A DNA stretch of 10,687 nt from Chloroflexota bacterium (GCA_025935655.1 JAICUV010000103.1:1-10687); one strand, 5' to 3'. Counted from the first letter of the stretch, positions 1 through 7,010 are shown. Numbers and translations: made by a program. The notes: generated by a model not told the origin, from the sequence alone.

Positions 1-236
1 ATCCCGAGGCCGCCCTGCGGGCCGGGGAGCTCAAGTTCCGACTCGAGGGGGAGAAGCTCCACGGCGGGTTCGTCCTCATCCGCACCGGCCGCCACGGGGC
101 CGCGGGCAAGGAGCTCTGGCTGCTCATCCACCGGCGCGACGACGAGGGCGTCCCCGACTGGAACGCGGAGAAGCACCCGGCGAGCGTGAAGAGCGGCCGC
201 ACCAACGACGACATCGCCGCCGGCACGCATGGCTAG
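1..236 (+). CDS. LigD-type 3'-phosphoesterase, C-terminal part (5' end outside window)
   Basis: An open frame runs from the left edge (codons starting at base 3) to TAG at 234-236, giving about 77 residues. The visible part holds LKFRLEGEKLHGGF, LIRTG and KELWLLIHRRDDEG, followed by a DW..EKHPASVKSGRT tail. This is the signature of the phosphoesterase domain of bacterial LigD, which trims 3'-phosphate or ribonucleotide ends during non-homologous end joining. The catalytic His/Asp/Arg cluster of the family lies further N-terminal and is not in the window, so activity cannot be judged. The frame ends right after the domain instead of running into a ligase domain. Its last 8 bases overlap the ATG of the ligase gene, implying translational coupling. 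Whether a polymerase domain is fused upstream cannot be seen. Confidence 0.82.
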   Translation, partial: PEAALRAGELKFRLEGEKLHGGFVLIRTGRHGAAGKELWLLIHRRDDEGVPDWNAEKHPASVKSGRTNDDIAAGTHG

Positions 237-1203
237 CCGGCCGCCGGCGTTCATCCCGCCGATGCTGGCCGTGCTCGTGGCGGGCCCGTTCGACGATCCC
301 GACTACCTGTACGAGATCAAGTGGGACGGCTTCAGGATCGAGGCCGTGATCGACCGGGACGCGGTCCGGCTCTACACGCGAGGTGGGCAGGCGGGCGAGA
401 GCTACTTCGGCGAGTTCCTCGCACCGCCGACGTGGATCGATGCGCGCTCGGCGGTCGTCGACGGGGAGATCGTGGCGCTGGGCAGCGACGGCGAGCCCGA
501 CTTCGCCCTCCTCCAGGACCGCATCAAGCACCGCAGGGACGCAGCCGCCTCCGTGCCGGCGCTGGTGTACCAGGCCTTCGACCTCCTCGCACTGGACGGC
601 CGGAGCCTGCTGTCGGAGCCGCTCGAGGCGCGCAAGGCGCTGCTGGCATCCGCGCTCCGCCCCGACCCGCGGGTGCGGTACTCCGCGCACGTGGAGGGTG
701 CGGGCCTGGCGTTCTACGAGGCAGCGAAGGAACGCGGGCTCGAGGGCGTCATGGCCAAGGAGCGGCACAGTCGCTATCTCCCGGGCATGCGGTCATCGGC
801 GTGGCAGAAGGTGAAGATCCGCCCGGAGCAGGAGCTCGTCGTCGGTGGCTGGACCGCCGGCAAGGGGGCGCTCGACGGGACGATCGGGGCGCTCCACGTG
901 GGCGTCCACGAGGGCGGGCGCCTCCGGTACGCCGGCAAGGTCGGCGCGGGCTTCAACCGCGAGCGTCGCGACGAGCTCCGGGCGCTCCTGGCACCGCTCG
1001 CGGCGGCCGAGCCGCCGTTCGACCCCGCGCCACCCCGGCGCGTCGTCGCGGGCACCACGTGGGTGCGGCCCGAGCTCGTCATCCGCGCCGAGTTCGCCGG
1101 CTGGACCGGTGACGGCCTCGTCCGCCAGGCGGCGTTCAAGGGCCTGGATGCCGGCAAGGACCCTGCGCTCGTCGTCCGCGAGGTGCCCGGGTCCGGTCGC
1201 TGA
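229..1203 (+). CDS. ligD: ATP-dependent DNA ligase (LigD ligase-domain type)
   Basis: A 324-residue protein with the nucleotidyltransferase motifs of ATP-dependent DNA ligases in order. Motif I is EIKWDGFR with K31 as the AMP-accepting lysine; motif III is VVDGEIVAL (E80); motif IIIa is YQAFDLLAL (about 114-122); motif IV is EGVMAKE (E172); motif V is WQKVKI (K194, K196). A C-terminal OB-fold follows, with LRYAGKVGAGF (about 232-242) and TWVRPELV...EFAGWTGDGLVRQ..F.GL (about 277-305), typical of LigD ligase domains. It seals nicks and, in LigD, joins double-strand breaks with Ku. Length equals the ligase domain alone, without fused polymerase or phosphoesterase domains. The ATG overlaps the upstream gene by 8 bases and has no clear Shine-Dalgarno, so translation probably depends on coupling. 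The symbol is by domain similarity; LigC-like naming is also possible. Ku is not in the window. Confidence 0.93.
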   Translation: MASRPPAFIPPMLAVLVAGPFDDPDYLYEIKWDGFRIEAVIDRDAVRLYTRGGQAGESYFGEFLAPPTWIDARSAVVDGEIVALGSDGEPDFALLQDRIKHRRDAAASVPALVYQAFDLLALDGRSLLSEPLEARKALLASALRPDPRVRYSAHVEGAGLAFYEAAKERGLEGVMAKERHSRYLPGMRSSAWQKVKIRPEQELVVGGWTAGKGALDGTIGALHVGVHEGGRLRYAGKVGAGFNRERRDELRALLAPLAAAEPPFDPAPPRRVVAGTTWVRPELVIRAEFAGWTGDGLVRQAAFKGLDAGKDPALVVREVPGSGR

Positions 1204-1207
1204 CGGC

Positions 1208-1224
1208 GCCGGCCGCGGGCCGGC
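1208..1224. terminator. GC hairpin between convergent genes
   Basis: A perfect 7-bp inverted repeat (GCCGGCC / GGCCGGC) with a GCG loop sits in the 27-base gap between the ligase stop (1203) and the GH65 stop (1231). Position between convergent genes fits a bidirectional terminator, but there is no T-tract. GC-rich palindromes of this size can arise by chance here, so this is a weak call. Confidence 0.35.
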
Positions 1225-1230
1225 TCCGCT

Positions 1231-3318
1231 TCAGGATGCGCGCCGGAGGGCACGACCGCCGACGATGGCCGCGGGCGCTCCGTTGACGGCGGTGAGCGAT
1301 CGCTCCTCGCCGTGGGCCCAGATCCGCTCCACGTGGATCGCGTTCCAGTCGGGCGGCAGGACGACCGGGGATTCCGCCCAGGTCTCGGGCTCGCCCGGCC
1401 CGAGGCGGAGGCCCGGATAGCCGTACAGCAACGTCGTGAGGAAGCCCCCGATGTTGGCGAACATCGGCCCGGTGCGCGGCTGTTCCGGGGCCAGCTTCGT
1501 GAACTCGTCGGTCTCGAGGTACGGCTCGTTGATGAAGTTGCCGTAGCCCGTCTCGAGGAGCTCCCGAGCCGCATCCGGCAGGCCGGCCCGGGTGGCGTAG
1601 TAGGGGAGGAAGGCGGACAGCATGGCCGTGCCCACGTAGCGCGGCGCCTGCTCCTCGACCGCAAACCGGAAGGTGGCCTTCGCGACCTCGGGCGACACGC
1701 GATGGCCGATGGGGAAGATGCCCGCGGCGGCCTCCGGGGTGCCGGCCTTGAGCTGGTCCACGCGGTAGTCGTCGTAGTTCGGGATGTGGCCGCCCCGGGC
1801 GGCGGCTGGCAGCACCAGGCCATCGGCGATGGCGCGCCAGACTGCGCGCGGCTCCTCGCCGAGCCGCTCCGCGGCACCGATGGCCTCCTGCAGGACGACC
1901 TTTGCCGCCATGTTCACGAACGCGTTGTTGTTGCGGGTGGGCATGGCCTCCGCGGGACCGGTGATGTCTCGCAGCTCGAACCCCCGCCGTGTCCGTTCGA
2001 CCCGGCTCTCCGTCCACTCGGCCACGTCGTGCAACACTGGCCACGCGGTGCGGCGCAGATAGTCGCCGTCGCCGGTCGCGTGCGCGAACTGGGCGAACGC
2101 GAGGGCCACGTCGAGCGTGGCGTGGCCCTTGGTCGGTGCGCTCGGGCCGGGCGTGACCTCCTCGCCGTGGAGCGGACAGCTCTCCCACGGGTACATCGCG
2201 CCCTTCCAGCCGGCGAGCCGGGCATTGACCCGGGCGGCGCCGAGGTGGCGCGAGCGATAGTCCAGGATCGAACGGGCCGACTCCGGCTCCAGCAGCAGGA
2301 GCGGCGGCACCGCGAACGTCTCGATGTCCCACATCACGTGGCCGCGGTAGTAGTGGTAGTTGGGCCAGTAGGCGAGCCCGAACAGCGAGGTGCTCGCGAT
2401 GGACCCCGGGTGGACCGAGGTCAGCAGGTAGAACAGGCTTGCATCCGCGATCGCCTGCCACCGTCGATCGGCGCCGTCGATGACGATCCGGCCCTTCCAC
2501 AGCTCGGCCCATGCCGCGCGATGTGCCTCGAGGAGGCGTTCCCAGCCCTGCTCGATCGCGAGGGCGAGGAGTCTCCCGGCATGGTCCACGGGGTGCGGGT
2601 TGGCGAGGTGGGGGACGATCGAGGTCATCTTGCGGGCCCGATACGGCCGCCCGGTCCGCGCCCGGAAGCTCCACTCGGTTGCGACGAGACCCCGCTCGTC
2701 CCGGCGGGTCGAGCTGCGCTGCGCGTCCGCGACGCCCAGCAGCTGTGTCCAGTAGGCGAGCCCGCAGGTGGCCACGTCCCCATGGCTGTGCCACAGGATG
2801 ACGCCGTCGGGCTCGGTGTCCGTCTCGCGGCCGCTTGGACGCTCCGGGTACTCGCCGTGACCCTCCACGCCCGTCGGGTCGAGGCCCATGCTCACCACCA
2901 CGTCCGCTGGCGCGTCCACGGTGACCCGGATCTCCTGCTGGACGATGGTCGGCAGGCGGTGGTTGCACAGCTGCAGGACCTCGATCCGGGCGGTGACTCC
3001 GCCGATCCGGTAGTCCAGGATCGTGGTCAGCTCGGCAGCGGCGAAATCGTACCGCTGCTCGACGAACCGCACGTGCTCGGGAGCCATCGAGAGGCGGACG
3101 CCGTCAAGCGCGACGTCCGCGCCCAGCGCGAAGGGCACCCGAGCGAAGCCCTCGACGCCGTCATCGACGCCCAGGCCGGCGAACCCGTTGGCCATGGTCG
3201 TGCCGTCCCGGAAGGGGATGCGGCCGCAGCGCATGCCCACGAGACCGTTGCCGATGTAGGCGGGGAGGTACTCCGGCCGCCAGGTCCGGACGGGGGGCGG
3301 GCTGATGGGGTTCGACAC
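1231..3318 (-). CDS. Glycoside hydrolase family 65-type (alpha,alpha)6-barrel protein
   Basis: A 695-residue protein starting at GTG (3318-3316). The start is chosen because it puts RTWRPEYLPAYIGNGLVG, the usual beginning of this family, near residue 11. The N-terminal beta-sandwich is followed by a linker and a helical barrel with GH65 landmarks: HVMWDIETF (328-335), GWKGAMYPWESCPLHGEE (about 370-387), and DITGPAEAMPTRNNNAF (451-467), where E457 is at the general-acid position. A second acidic cluster, NEPYLETDEF (597-606), fits the hydrolase-type members (as in vertebrate PGGHG) better than the phosphorylases. GH65 enzymes act on alpha-glucosides (trehalose, maltose, kojibiose, glucosylgalactose), so an alpha-glucosidase role is likely but the substrate is unknown. 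The usual GPDE motif reads GPAE here. No signal peptide is visible, so it is probably cytosolic. No sugar transporter or phosphoglucomutase lies beside it, and no clear Shine-Dalgarno precedes the GTG. Confidence 0.85.
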   Translation of the reverse strand: MSNPISPPPVRTWRPEYLPAYIGNGLVGMRCGRIPFRDGTTMANGFAGLGVDDGVEGFARVPFALGADVALDGVRLSMAPEHVRFVEQRYDFAAAELTTILDYRIGGVTARIEVLQLCNHRLPTIVQQEIRVTVDAPADVVVSMGLDPTGVEGHGEYPERPSGRETDTEPDGVILWHSHGDVATCGLAYWTQLLGVADAQRSSTRRDERGLVATEWSFRARTGRPYRARKMTSIVPHLANPHPVDHAGRLLALAIEQGWERLLEAHRAAWAELWKGRIVIDGADRRWQAIADASLFYLLTSVHPGSIASTSLFGLAYWPNYHYYRGHVMWDIETFAVPPLLLLEPESARSILDYRSRHLGAARVNARLAGWKGAMYPWESCPLHGEEVTPGPSAPTKGHATLDVALAFAQFAHATGDGDYLRRTAWPVLHDVAEWTESRVERTRRGFELRDITGPAEAMPTRNNNAFVNMAAKVVLQEAIGAAERLGEEPRAVWRAIADGLVLPAAARGGHIPNYDDYRVDQLKAGTPEAAAGIFPIGHRVSPEVAKATFRFAVEEQAPRYVGTAMLSAFLPYYATRAGLPDAARELLETGYGNFINEPYLETDEFTKLAPEQPRTGPMFANIGGFLTTLLYGYPGLRLGPGEPETWAESPVVLPPDWNAIHVERIWAHGEERSLTAVNGAPAAIVGGRALRRAS

Positions 3319-3350
3319 GGCGCCACGATGGACAGGACGCGGATACGCCA

Positions 3351-3377
3351 GCGCGGCGCGGTGGACCCGCGCCGTGT
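3351..3377 (-). terminator. GC hairpin downstream of the SulP gene
   Basis: An inverted repeat (core GGCGCGG at 3355-3361, CCGCGCC at 3367-3373, 5-base loop; outer C-G and G-T pairs extend it) lies in the 122-base spacer between the SulP stop and the GH65 start. It could end the ArsR-SulP transcript. No T-run follows, so the call is tentative. I see no convincing promoter for the GH65 gene in the rest of the spacer. Confidence 0.3.
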
Positions 3378-3440
3378 CGACGGCGTGGCAGTTGCGCGCG
3401 ACCGGCCCACGGGTCTCCGCGCGTCGCAGCGCGGGCGCCG

Positions 3441-5177
3441 TCAGCCCGCGAGGGCCCCCGCGGCAGCGTCGCCCGGCCGGTGCGCGAGCCGGCGCGCGTG
3501 GGTGCGCGCGTGCGCGATCGCGTCCGGGGTGGACGCGAAGACGTGGTGCTCGGTCGCCAGCTCGTCATAGACACCCAGGCGCGACAGGATCGGCGCGTGC
3601 TCGGCCCGCACGCCCGACAGCATGACGGTGACGCCGCGCGCCTCGAGGCGCTTGACCGTGTCCGCGAGCACCGACGCGCCCGTCGCGTCCAGGGTCGCGA
3701 TCCGCGACATGCGGAGCACCACCACCCGGACCTCGCGCAGCTCTGAGAGACCCAGGAGGAACGAGTGGGCGACGCCGAAGAACAGCGGGCCGTCGAGGCG
3801 GTAGGCGACGATGTGCTCGTCGAACAGCGCCTGCTCCTCGGCCGTGTGATCGGTGTGGTCGAGCTCCGTCTCATCCATCCGGGCCGAGCGCGCCATCTGC
3901 TGGAGCGCGAAGGCGCCCGCGGCGATGAGCCCGAGGATGACGGCGGTCACGAGGTCCAGGGCGATCGTCGCCCCGGCCGTGATGACGAGCGCGGCGGCAT
4001 CGCCGCGCGTGCTGCGAAGGAGCGCGGTGACGCTCGACGCCTCGACCATCTGGAGGGCCGTCGCGAGGAGCACGCCCGCCAGCGCCGCGAGCGGGATGTA
4101 GGACACCCAGTGCGAGGCCACCAGCACGACCGCGAGCAGCGCGAGCGACTGGGTGATGGCCGCCAGCCGCGACCGTCCCCCCGAACGGACGTTGACCGCG
4201 GTGCGCGCGATCGCCGCCGTCGCCGGGATCCCGCCGAACAGCGGCGTGACGAGGTTCGCGATCCCCTGGCCGAACAGCTCACGGTCTGAATCGTGGCGTT
4301 CGCCCACGCTCATCCCGTCCGCGACCGTCGCGGACATCAGGCTCTCGAGCGCCGCCAGGGCCGCGACCGCGATCGCCGGCATCAGCAGGCTGCCGATGGC
4401 CCCCGGCTGGATGGACGGCAGGCTCGGCGCCGGGAGTCCGGCGGGGATCTCGCCGATCGTCTCGATCGCGACGCCGGCGACCGCGACGACGATGCTCGTG
4501 GCCACGACTGCCACGAGCGACACGGGCAGGCCTGGACGGATCCGGGCGGCGAGGACCATGAGGCCGACGACGGACGCCGCCACCGCGAGCGGTGCCAGGT
4601 CCGGGGCCGCCAGCCACTCGCCGACCGCCTGTGCGGCGCCGGCCACCACCCCGTGCGCGGTCACGGTCACCCCCAGGGCTGGGGGAATCTGCTGGAGCGC
4701 GATGATCACCGCGATCCCGACCGTGAACCCCTCCACGACCGGCAGCGGGATGTAGCGCATGTAGCGACCGGCCCCGGCGTACGCCAGCCCGACGAGCAGG
4801 ACGCCGGCCATGATGCCCACGACGAGCACGCCGTCCACCCCGAACGCGGCGACGATCGGGACGAGGACGACCGTCATCGCGCCCGTCGGGCCGCTGACCT
4901 GGAGGTTGGATCCGCCGAACAGGGCGGCGAGGATCCCGGCCACGATCGCGGTCATGAGGCCGGCCTCGGCGCCGAGCCCGGACGAGATCCCGAACGCCAG
5001 CGCGAGCGGGAGTGCGACGATGCCCACGGTCAGCCCGGCGATGACGTCGCGGCGCGGCTGGCGGCGCATCGCACGGATGTCGGCGCGATGGGGGAGCAGC
5101 GCGCGGCTGCGGGCGATCAGGCCCGCGAGGGCCTCACGCGGGTCGGGGGTCGCCTCCGCGATGGCACGGCCACTCAC
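3441..5177 (-). CDS. SulP family inorganic anion transporter with STAS domain
   Basis: A 578-residue membrane protein. The open frame continues upstream, but the start is set at GTG 5177-5175 because it overlaps the ArsR stop as GTGA and the upstream residues are only a shadow of the ArsR gene. Hydrophobic segments run from about 44 to 425 and contain SulP motifs: PRRDVIAGLTVGIVALPLALAFG (near 41-63), SGPTGAM (95-101), ESLMSATVADGMSGERHDSDREL-like (E278 onward) and GGIPATAAIARTAVNVRSGG (315-334). A cytosolic STAS domain follows at about 448-545, with DATGASVL (497-504) in place of the usual phospho-loop region. SulP proteins move sulfate, bicarbonate or related anions across the inner membrane; the substrate cannot be assigned from sequence. 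Coupling to ArsR means both are made from one transcript. Confidence 0.92.
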   Translation of the reverse strand: MSGRAIAEATPDPREALAGLIARSRALLPHRADIRAMRRQPRRDVIAGLTVGIVALPLALAFGISSGLGAEAGLMTAIVAGILAALFGGSNLQVSGPTGAMTVVLVPIVAAFGVDGVLVVGIMAGVLLVGLAYAGAGRYMRYIPLPVVEGFTVGIAVIIALQQIPPALGVTVTAHGVVAGAAQAVGEWLAAPDLAPLAVAASVVGLMVLAARIRPGLPVSLVAVVATSIVVAVAGVAIETIGEIPAGLPAPSLPSIQPGAIGSLLMPAIAVAALAALESLMSATVADGMSVGERHDSDRELFGQGIANLVTPLFGGIPATAAIARTAVNVRSGGRSRLAAITQSLALLAVVLVASHWVSYIPLAALAGVLLATALQMVEASSVTALLRSTRGDAAALVITAGATIALDLVTAVILGLIAAGAFALQQMARSARMDETELDHTDHTAEEQALFDEHIVAYRLDGPLFFGVAHSFLLGLSELREVRVVVLRMSRIATLDATGASVLADTVKRLEARGVTVMLSGVRAEHAPILSRLGVYDELATEHHVFASTPDAIAHARTHARRLAHRPGDAAAGALAG

Positions 5178-5530
5178 GAAGCGGGCAGGGCTTCGGCCGC
5201 GAGACGCTGGTCCTGGAGCTCGCGCCGCAGGCTGCCCTGGTCGTCGAGGATGCCCAGCAGGATCCGCCGCGCGGCAAGCAGCAGGTCCCGCACCTCCGGC
5301 ACGCTGATCGAGTAGACGACCTCGTGGCCCGCTCGGTGCTGGGTCACGAGCCCGGCCCGCCGAAGGACCGCGAGCTGTTGCGAGAGGTTGCTCGCCTCGA
5401 TGTCCACCGCGTCGAGGAGCTCGTGCACCGCGTGATCGCGCTCGGAGAGGAGCTCGAGGATCCGGATCCGGGCGGGGTGCCCGAGGGTGCGGAAGAACTC
5501 GGCCTTGGCCTGATACAGGGGAATGGGCAT
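5174..5530 (-). CDS. ArsR-family winged-helix repressor without cysteines
   Basis: A 118-residue protein with the compact ArsR winged-helix fold: FFRTLGHPARIRILELL (12-28), recognition helix around DIEASNLSQQLAVLRRAGLV (43-62) and beta-wing QHRAGHEVVYSI (64-75). It contains no cysteine, so it cannot use the alpha-3 CxC site of ArsR/SmtB or the cysteine pair of BigR-type sulfide sensors. His residues at 18, 33, 36, 65 and 69 are the only obvious soft ligands. It likely represses its own operon and responds to something other than thiophilic metals, perhaps an anion-linked or redox-independent signal; that is inference. It overlaps the SulP gene by 4 bases. Upstream AGGACG (5545-5540) is a poor, distant ribosome site. 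Confidence 0.9.
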   Translation of the reverse strand: MPIPLYQAKAEFFRTLGHPARIRILELLSERDHAVHELLDAVDIEASNLSQQLAVLRRAGLVTQHRAGHEVVYSISVPEVRDLLLAARRILLGILDDQGSLRRELQDQRLAAEALPAS

Positions 5531-5556
5531 CTCGTCGGTCGTCCTGTGCGTGCCAG

Positions 5557-5585
5557 ATCACATTAGCACATGAAGGAGTCTGCAA
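5557..5585 (-). promoter_or_regulatory. Putative arsR-sulP promoter / operator with CACAT direct repeat
   Basis: An A/T-richer patch upstream of arsR stands out in the GC-rich background. On the minus strand a weak -35-like TTGCAG (5585-5580) and -10-like TGTGAT (5562-5557) are 17 bases apart. The patch carries an 8-base-spaced direct repeat CACAT (5559-5563 and 5567-5571, plus-strand reading). Both hexamers match the consensus only partly, so this is a candidate only. Confidence 0.3.
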
Positions 5586-5608
5586 GTCAGGCGAGCACGA
5601 ACCAGCCC

Positions 5609-5628
5609 CATGACGACCTGTCATGACG
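5609..5628. promoter_or_regulatory. Palindromic operator-like site, copy 1
   Basis: CATGACGACCTGTCATGACG. Arms CATGAC and GTCATG are perfect inverted repeats around a 5-base centre, and TCATGACG-like units also repeat directly 13 bases apart. The site lies between the divergent arsR (79 bases upstream of its ATG) and the DUF4177-like gene (107 bases before its ATG). A near-identical copy is at 7011-7030. A dimeric winged-helix regulator such as the adjacent ArsR or the response regulator is the natural candidate binder. Confidence 0.6.
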
Positions 5629-5662
5629 CGCGGGCGACGCACGCCCACGCTGGGACCAGCCG

Positions 5663-5677
5663 ACACAACGGCTGTGT
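5663..5677. promoter_or_regulatory. Short palindrome ACACA-N5-TGTGT
   Basis: A perfect 5-bp inverted repeat around ACGGC in the leader of the DUF4177-like gene, 57 bases before its ATG. It may be a second operator or a small RNA hairpin. At this size chance occurrence is quite possible. Confidence 0.2.
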
Positions 5678-5734
5678 TCGACGGGCCACGCAGATACGGG
5701 TTTTGGCGTCGAGCACCTCACGAAAGAGGGCGCC

Positions 5735-5935
5735 ATGGGACGCGTGGAATACAGGATCCTCCAGGTGGAGTGGAAGGACGAGCCCGAATCCCGGCTCGAC
5801 CAGCTCGTCGACCAGCTCAACGTGCTGGGAAAGGACGGGTGGCGGGTCGCAAGTGCGGACCTGACCGTGCACAGCTCGTTCGGGGTGAAGACGCTGCCGG
5901 TGCTCCTGCAGCGCGAGGTTCCCCAGCCTGCATAG
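5735..5935 (+). CDS. Small DUF4177-like protein
   Basis: A 66-residue protein: GRVEYRILQVEW start, a helix DQLVDQLNVLGKDGWRVASAD (about 22-42), and a C-terminal LPVLLQRE strand (54-61). The pattern EY..L, then LN.LG..GW, then a strand ending in L.R matches the DUF4177 type of small bacterial proteins (order beta-alpha-beta-beta), whose function is unknown. GAGG at 5726-5729 lies 5 bases before the ATG and supports the start. No signal peptide, membrane segment or cysteine is present, so it should be a soluble cytosolic protein. It is the first gene of the plus-strand block and carries the palindromic site (5609-5628) upstream. Confidence 0.75.
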   Translation: MGRVEYRILQVEWKDEPESRLDQLVDQLNVLGKDGWRVASADLTVHSSFGVKTLPVLLQREVPQPA

Positions 5936-5940
5936 GCACC

Positions 5941-6098
5941 ATGCCGGTGGGCCGGCGCGGAATGATCCACACCGGCCCGCCCGCGCCCTCGTCGTCGCCG
6001 GCCTCCTCCTGGCCCTGTTCGCCGCGGCGACCACCGTGCTGCGCCCGCTCGAGCGTCTCGCTGGCGTTCGCGCCTGGGGGCCCTCGGCCGCGCGTTGA
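5941..6098 (+). pseudogene. Possible frameshifted single-span membrane protein
   Basis: This stretch of the 258-base gap before the response regulator looks coding but broken. From ATG 5941 to about 5981 one frame has nearly all G/C third positions (MPVGRRGMIHTGPPA). From about 5982 to TGA 6096-6098 the G/C-third-position pattern passes to the frame one base earlier, which reads RALVVAGLLLALFAAATTV then LRPLERLAGVRAW, a typical membrane helix with a basic end. That second frame has no ATG, GTG or TTG start of its own. A one-base loss in the CCCGCCCGCG run (about 5977-5984) would explain it. It may be a pseudogene, a sequencing error, or chance. No good Shine-Dalgarno precedes the ATG. Confidence 0.27.
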
Positions 6099-6148
6099 TG
6101 GTCGTCAGGACTTCGTGACTCGAGGATCTGCCATCGCACTCCGGCCCG

Positions 6149-6157
6149 TGCGACAAT
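6149..6157 (+). promoter_or_regulatory. Putative extended -10 of the response-regulator gene
   Basis: TG-C-GACAAT matches an extended -10 element (TGn plus 4 of 6 TATAAT positions) and would start transcription at about 6164. That lies after the alternative GTG at 6161 but before the Shine-Dalgarno at 6181, which fits the TTG start. No good -35 is seen. Confidence 0.35.
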
Positions 6158-6193
6158 CCTGTGGAGCGACGGTGCTTCGCAGGAGAGCGTGCA

Positions 6194-6976
6194 TTGACGG
6201 CCGGCGAGGCGACAAAGAACCCGAACGAGGCGCGGCGAGCGCTCGTGCTGCACGAGCGGCAGCTGGTGGTCGATCTGATCGAGCTCACGCTCAACCACGG
6301 CGTATTCGTGGTCCGGGCGGCGCGGACGCTCGACGAGGCGGAGACGCTGCTCGTGGACTGGCGGCCGGACATGGCCGTGATCGACATGGACCATGACGAC
6401 AGCACCGCCCTGCTCCAGCGGCTCGGCGCGTCGCAACGCCTGACGAAGCGCGTGACGCCCGCGCTGGGACTGACCCGCCGGGGCGATCTCAAGACGAAGC
6501 TGCGTGCCTTCGACCTGGGCGTCGATGACATCCTGACGATGCCGTTCTCGCCCGAGGAGCTCCTCGCGCGTTCGATCGTCCTGACCCGCCGGTCGACCGG
6601 CTCCGACCTCCCCATCATCCCGACCATCACGATCGGCGAGATGGAGATCGACATCGTGAACCGGCAGGTGCGGGCCGGCCAGTCGATCGTCCACCTGAGC
6701 GGCATCGAGCAGAGCCTGCTCTACCTGCTCGCGAGCCGCGGTGGTCGCGTCGTCAGTCGCGACGAGATCCTCGACGCGATCTGGGGCACCGACTTCGTGG
6801 CCGAGAGCAACATCGTCGATCGCCACGTGCGGAGCCTCCGGATCAAGCTCCAGAACGACTACCGGCACCCCCGGTTCATCGCGACGGTTCCGGGTGCGGG
6901 ATACCGCTTCATCCCGACGTTCTCCAACGCCGGATGGATCGGCGGCGAGGAATACCGCGAGTCGCTCACCCACTGA
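6194..6976 (+). CDS. Orphan OmpR/PhoB-type response regulator with degenerate receiver
   Basis: TTG at 6194 is preferred because AGGAGA (6181-6186) lies 7 bases before it; an in-frame GTG at 6161 lacks such a site. The resulting protein has 260 residues. The N-terminal receiver (about 14-130) keeps a possible phospho-acceptor, D64 in AVIDMD, and the switch T94, but the acidic pair is H20-E21 and the near-invariant lysine is M116 (TMPF instead of KPF). The C-terminal winged helix (about 150-240) is canonical: LSGIEQSLLYLLASRGG, VVSRDEILDAIWG, NIVDRHVRSLRIKL and IATVPGAGYRF. It should bind DNA as a dimer. Phosphorylation by the usual mechanism is doubtful, and no histidine kinase is adjacent. 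It may control its neighbours through the palindromic sites on either side; that is inference. Confidence 0.9.
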   Translation: MTAGEATKNPNEARRALVLHERQLVVDLIELTLNHGVFVVRAARTLDEAETLLVDWRPDMAVIDMDHDDSTALLQRLGASQRLTKRVTPALGLTRRGDLKTKLRAFDLGVDDILTMPFSPEELLARSIVLTRRSTGSDLPIIPTITIGEMEIDIVNRQVRAGQSIVHLSGIEQSLLYLLASRGGRVVSRDEILDAIWGTDFVAESNIVDRHVRSLRIKLQNDYRHPRFIATVPGAGYRFIPTFSNAGWIGGEEYRESLTH

Positions 6977-7010
6977 GCCGGAACCTGCCGGGCGGGCTGC
7001 CCCGACCTCT

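Noticed and set aside
1136..2968. 610-codon minus-strand open frame overlapping the GH65 gene and the ligase end
   Set aside because: It is a shadow frame: composition is Arg/Pro/Gly-heavy with no recognisable domain, and it overlaps two well-supported genes.
1312..3570. 752-codon plus-strand open frame antisense to the GH65 gene
   Set aside because: It is Arg/Gly/Pro-rich low-complexity translation typical of a GC-rich antisense frame, whereas the minus strand gives a full GH65 protein with family motifs.
5178..5666. N-terminal extension of the SulP open frame to 741 residues
   Set aside because: The extra residues overlap the ArsR gene in another frame and have no SulP features; the GTG at 5177 with the GTGA overlap gives the family length.
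6161..6193. GTG start 11 codons upstream for the response regulator
   Set aside because: No Shine-Dalgarno precedes it, and it overlaps the region between the putative -10 and the AGGAGA site that serves the TTG at 6194.
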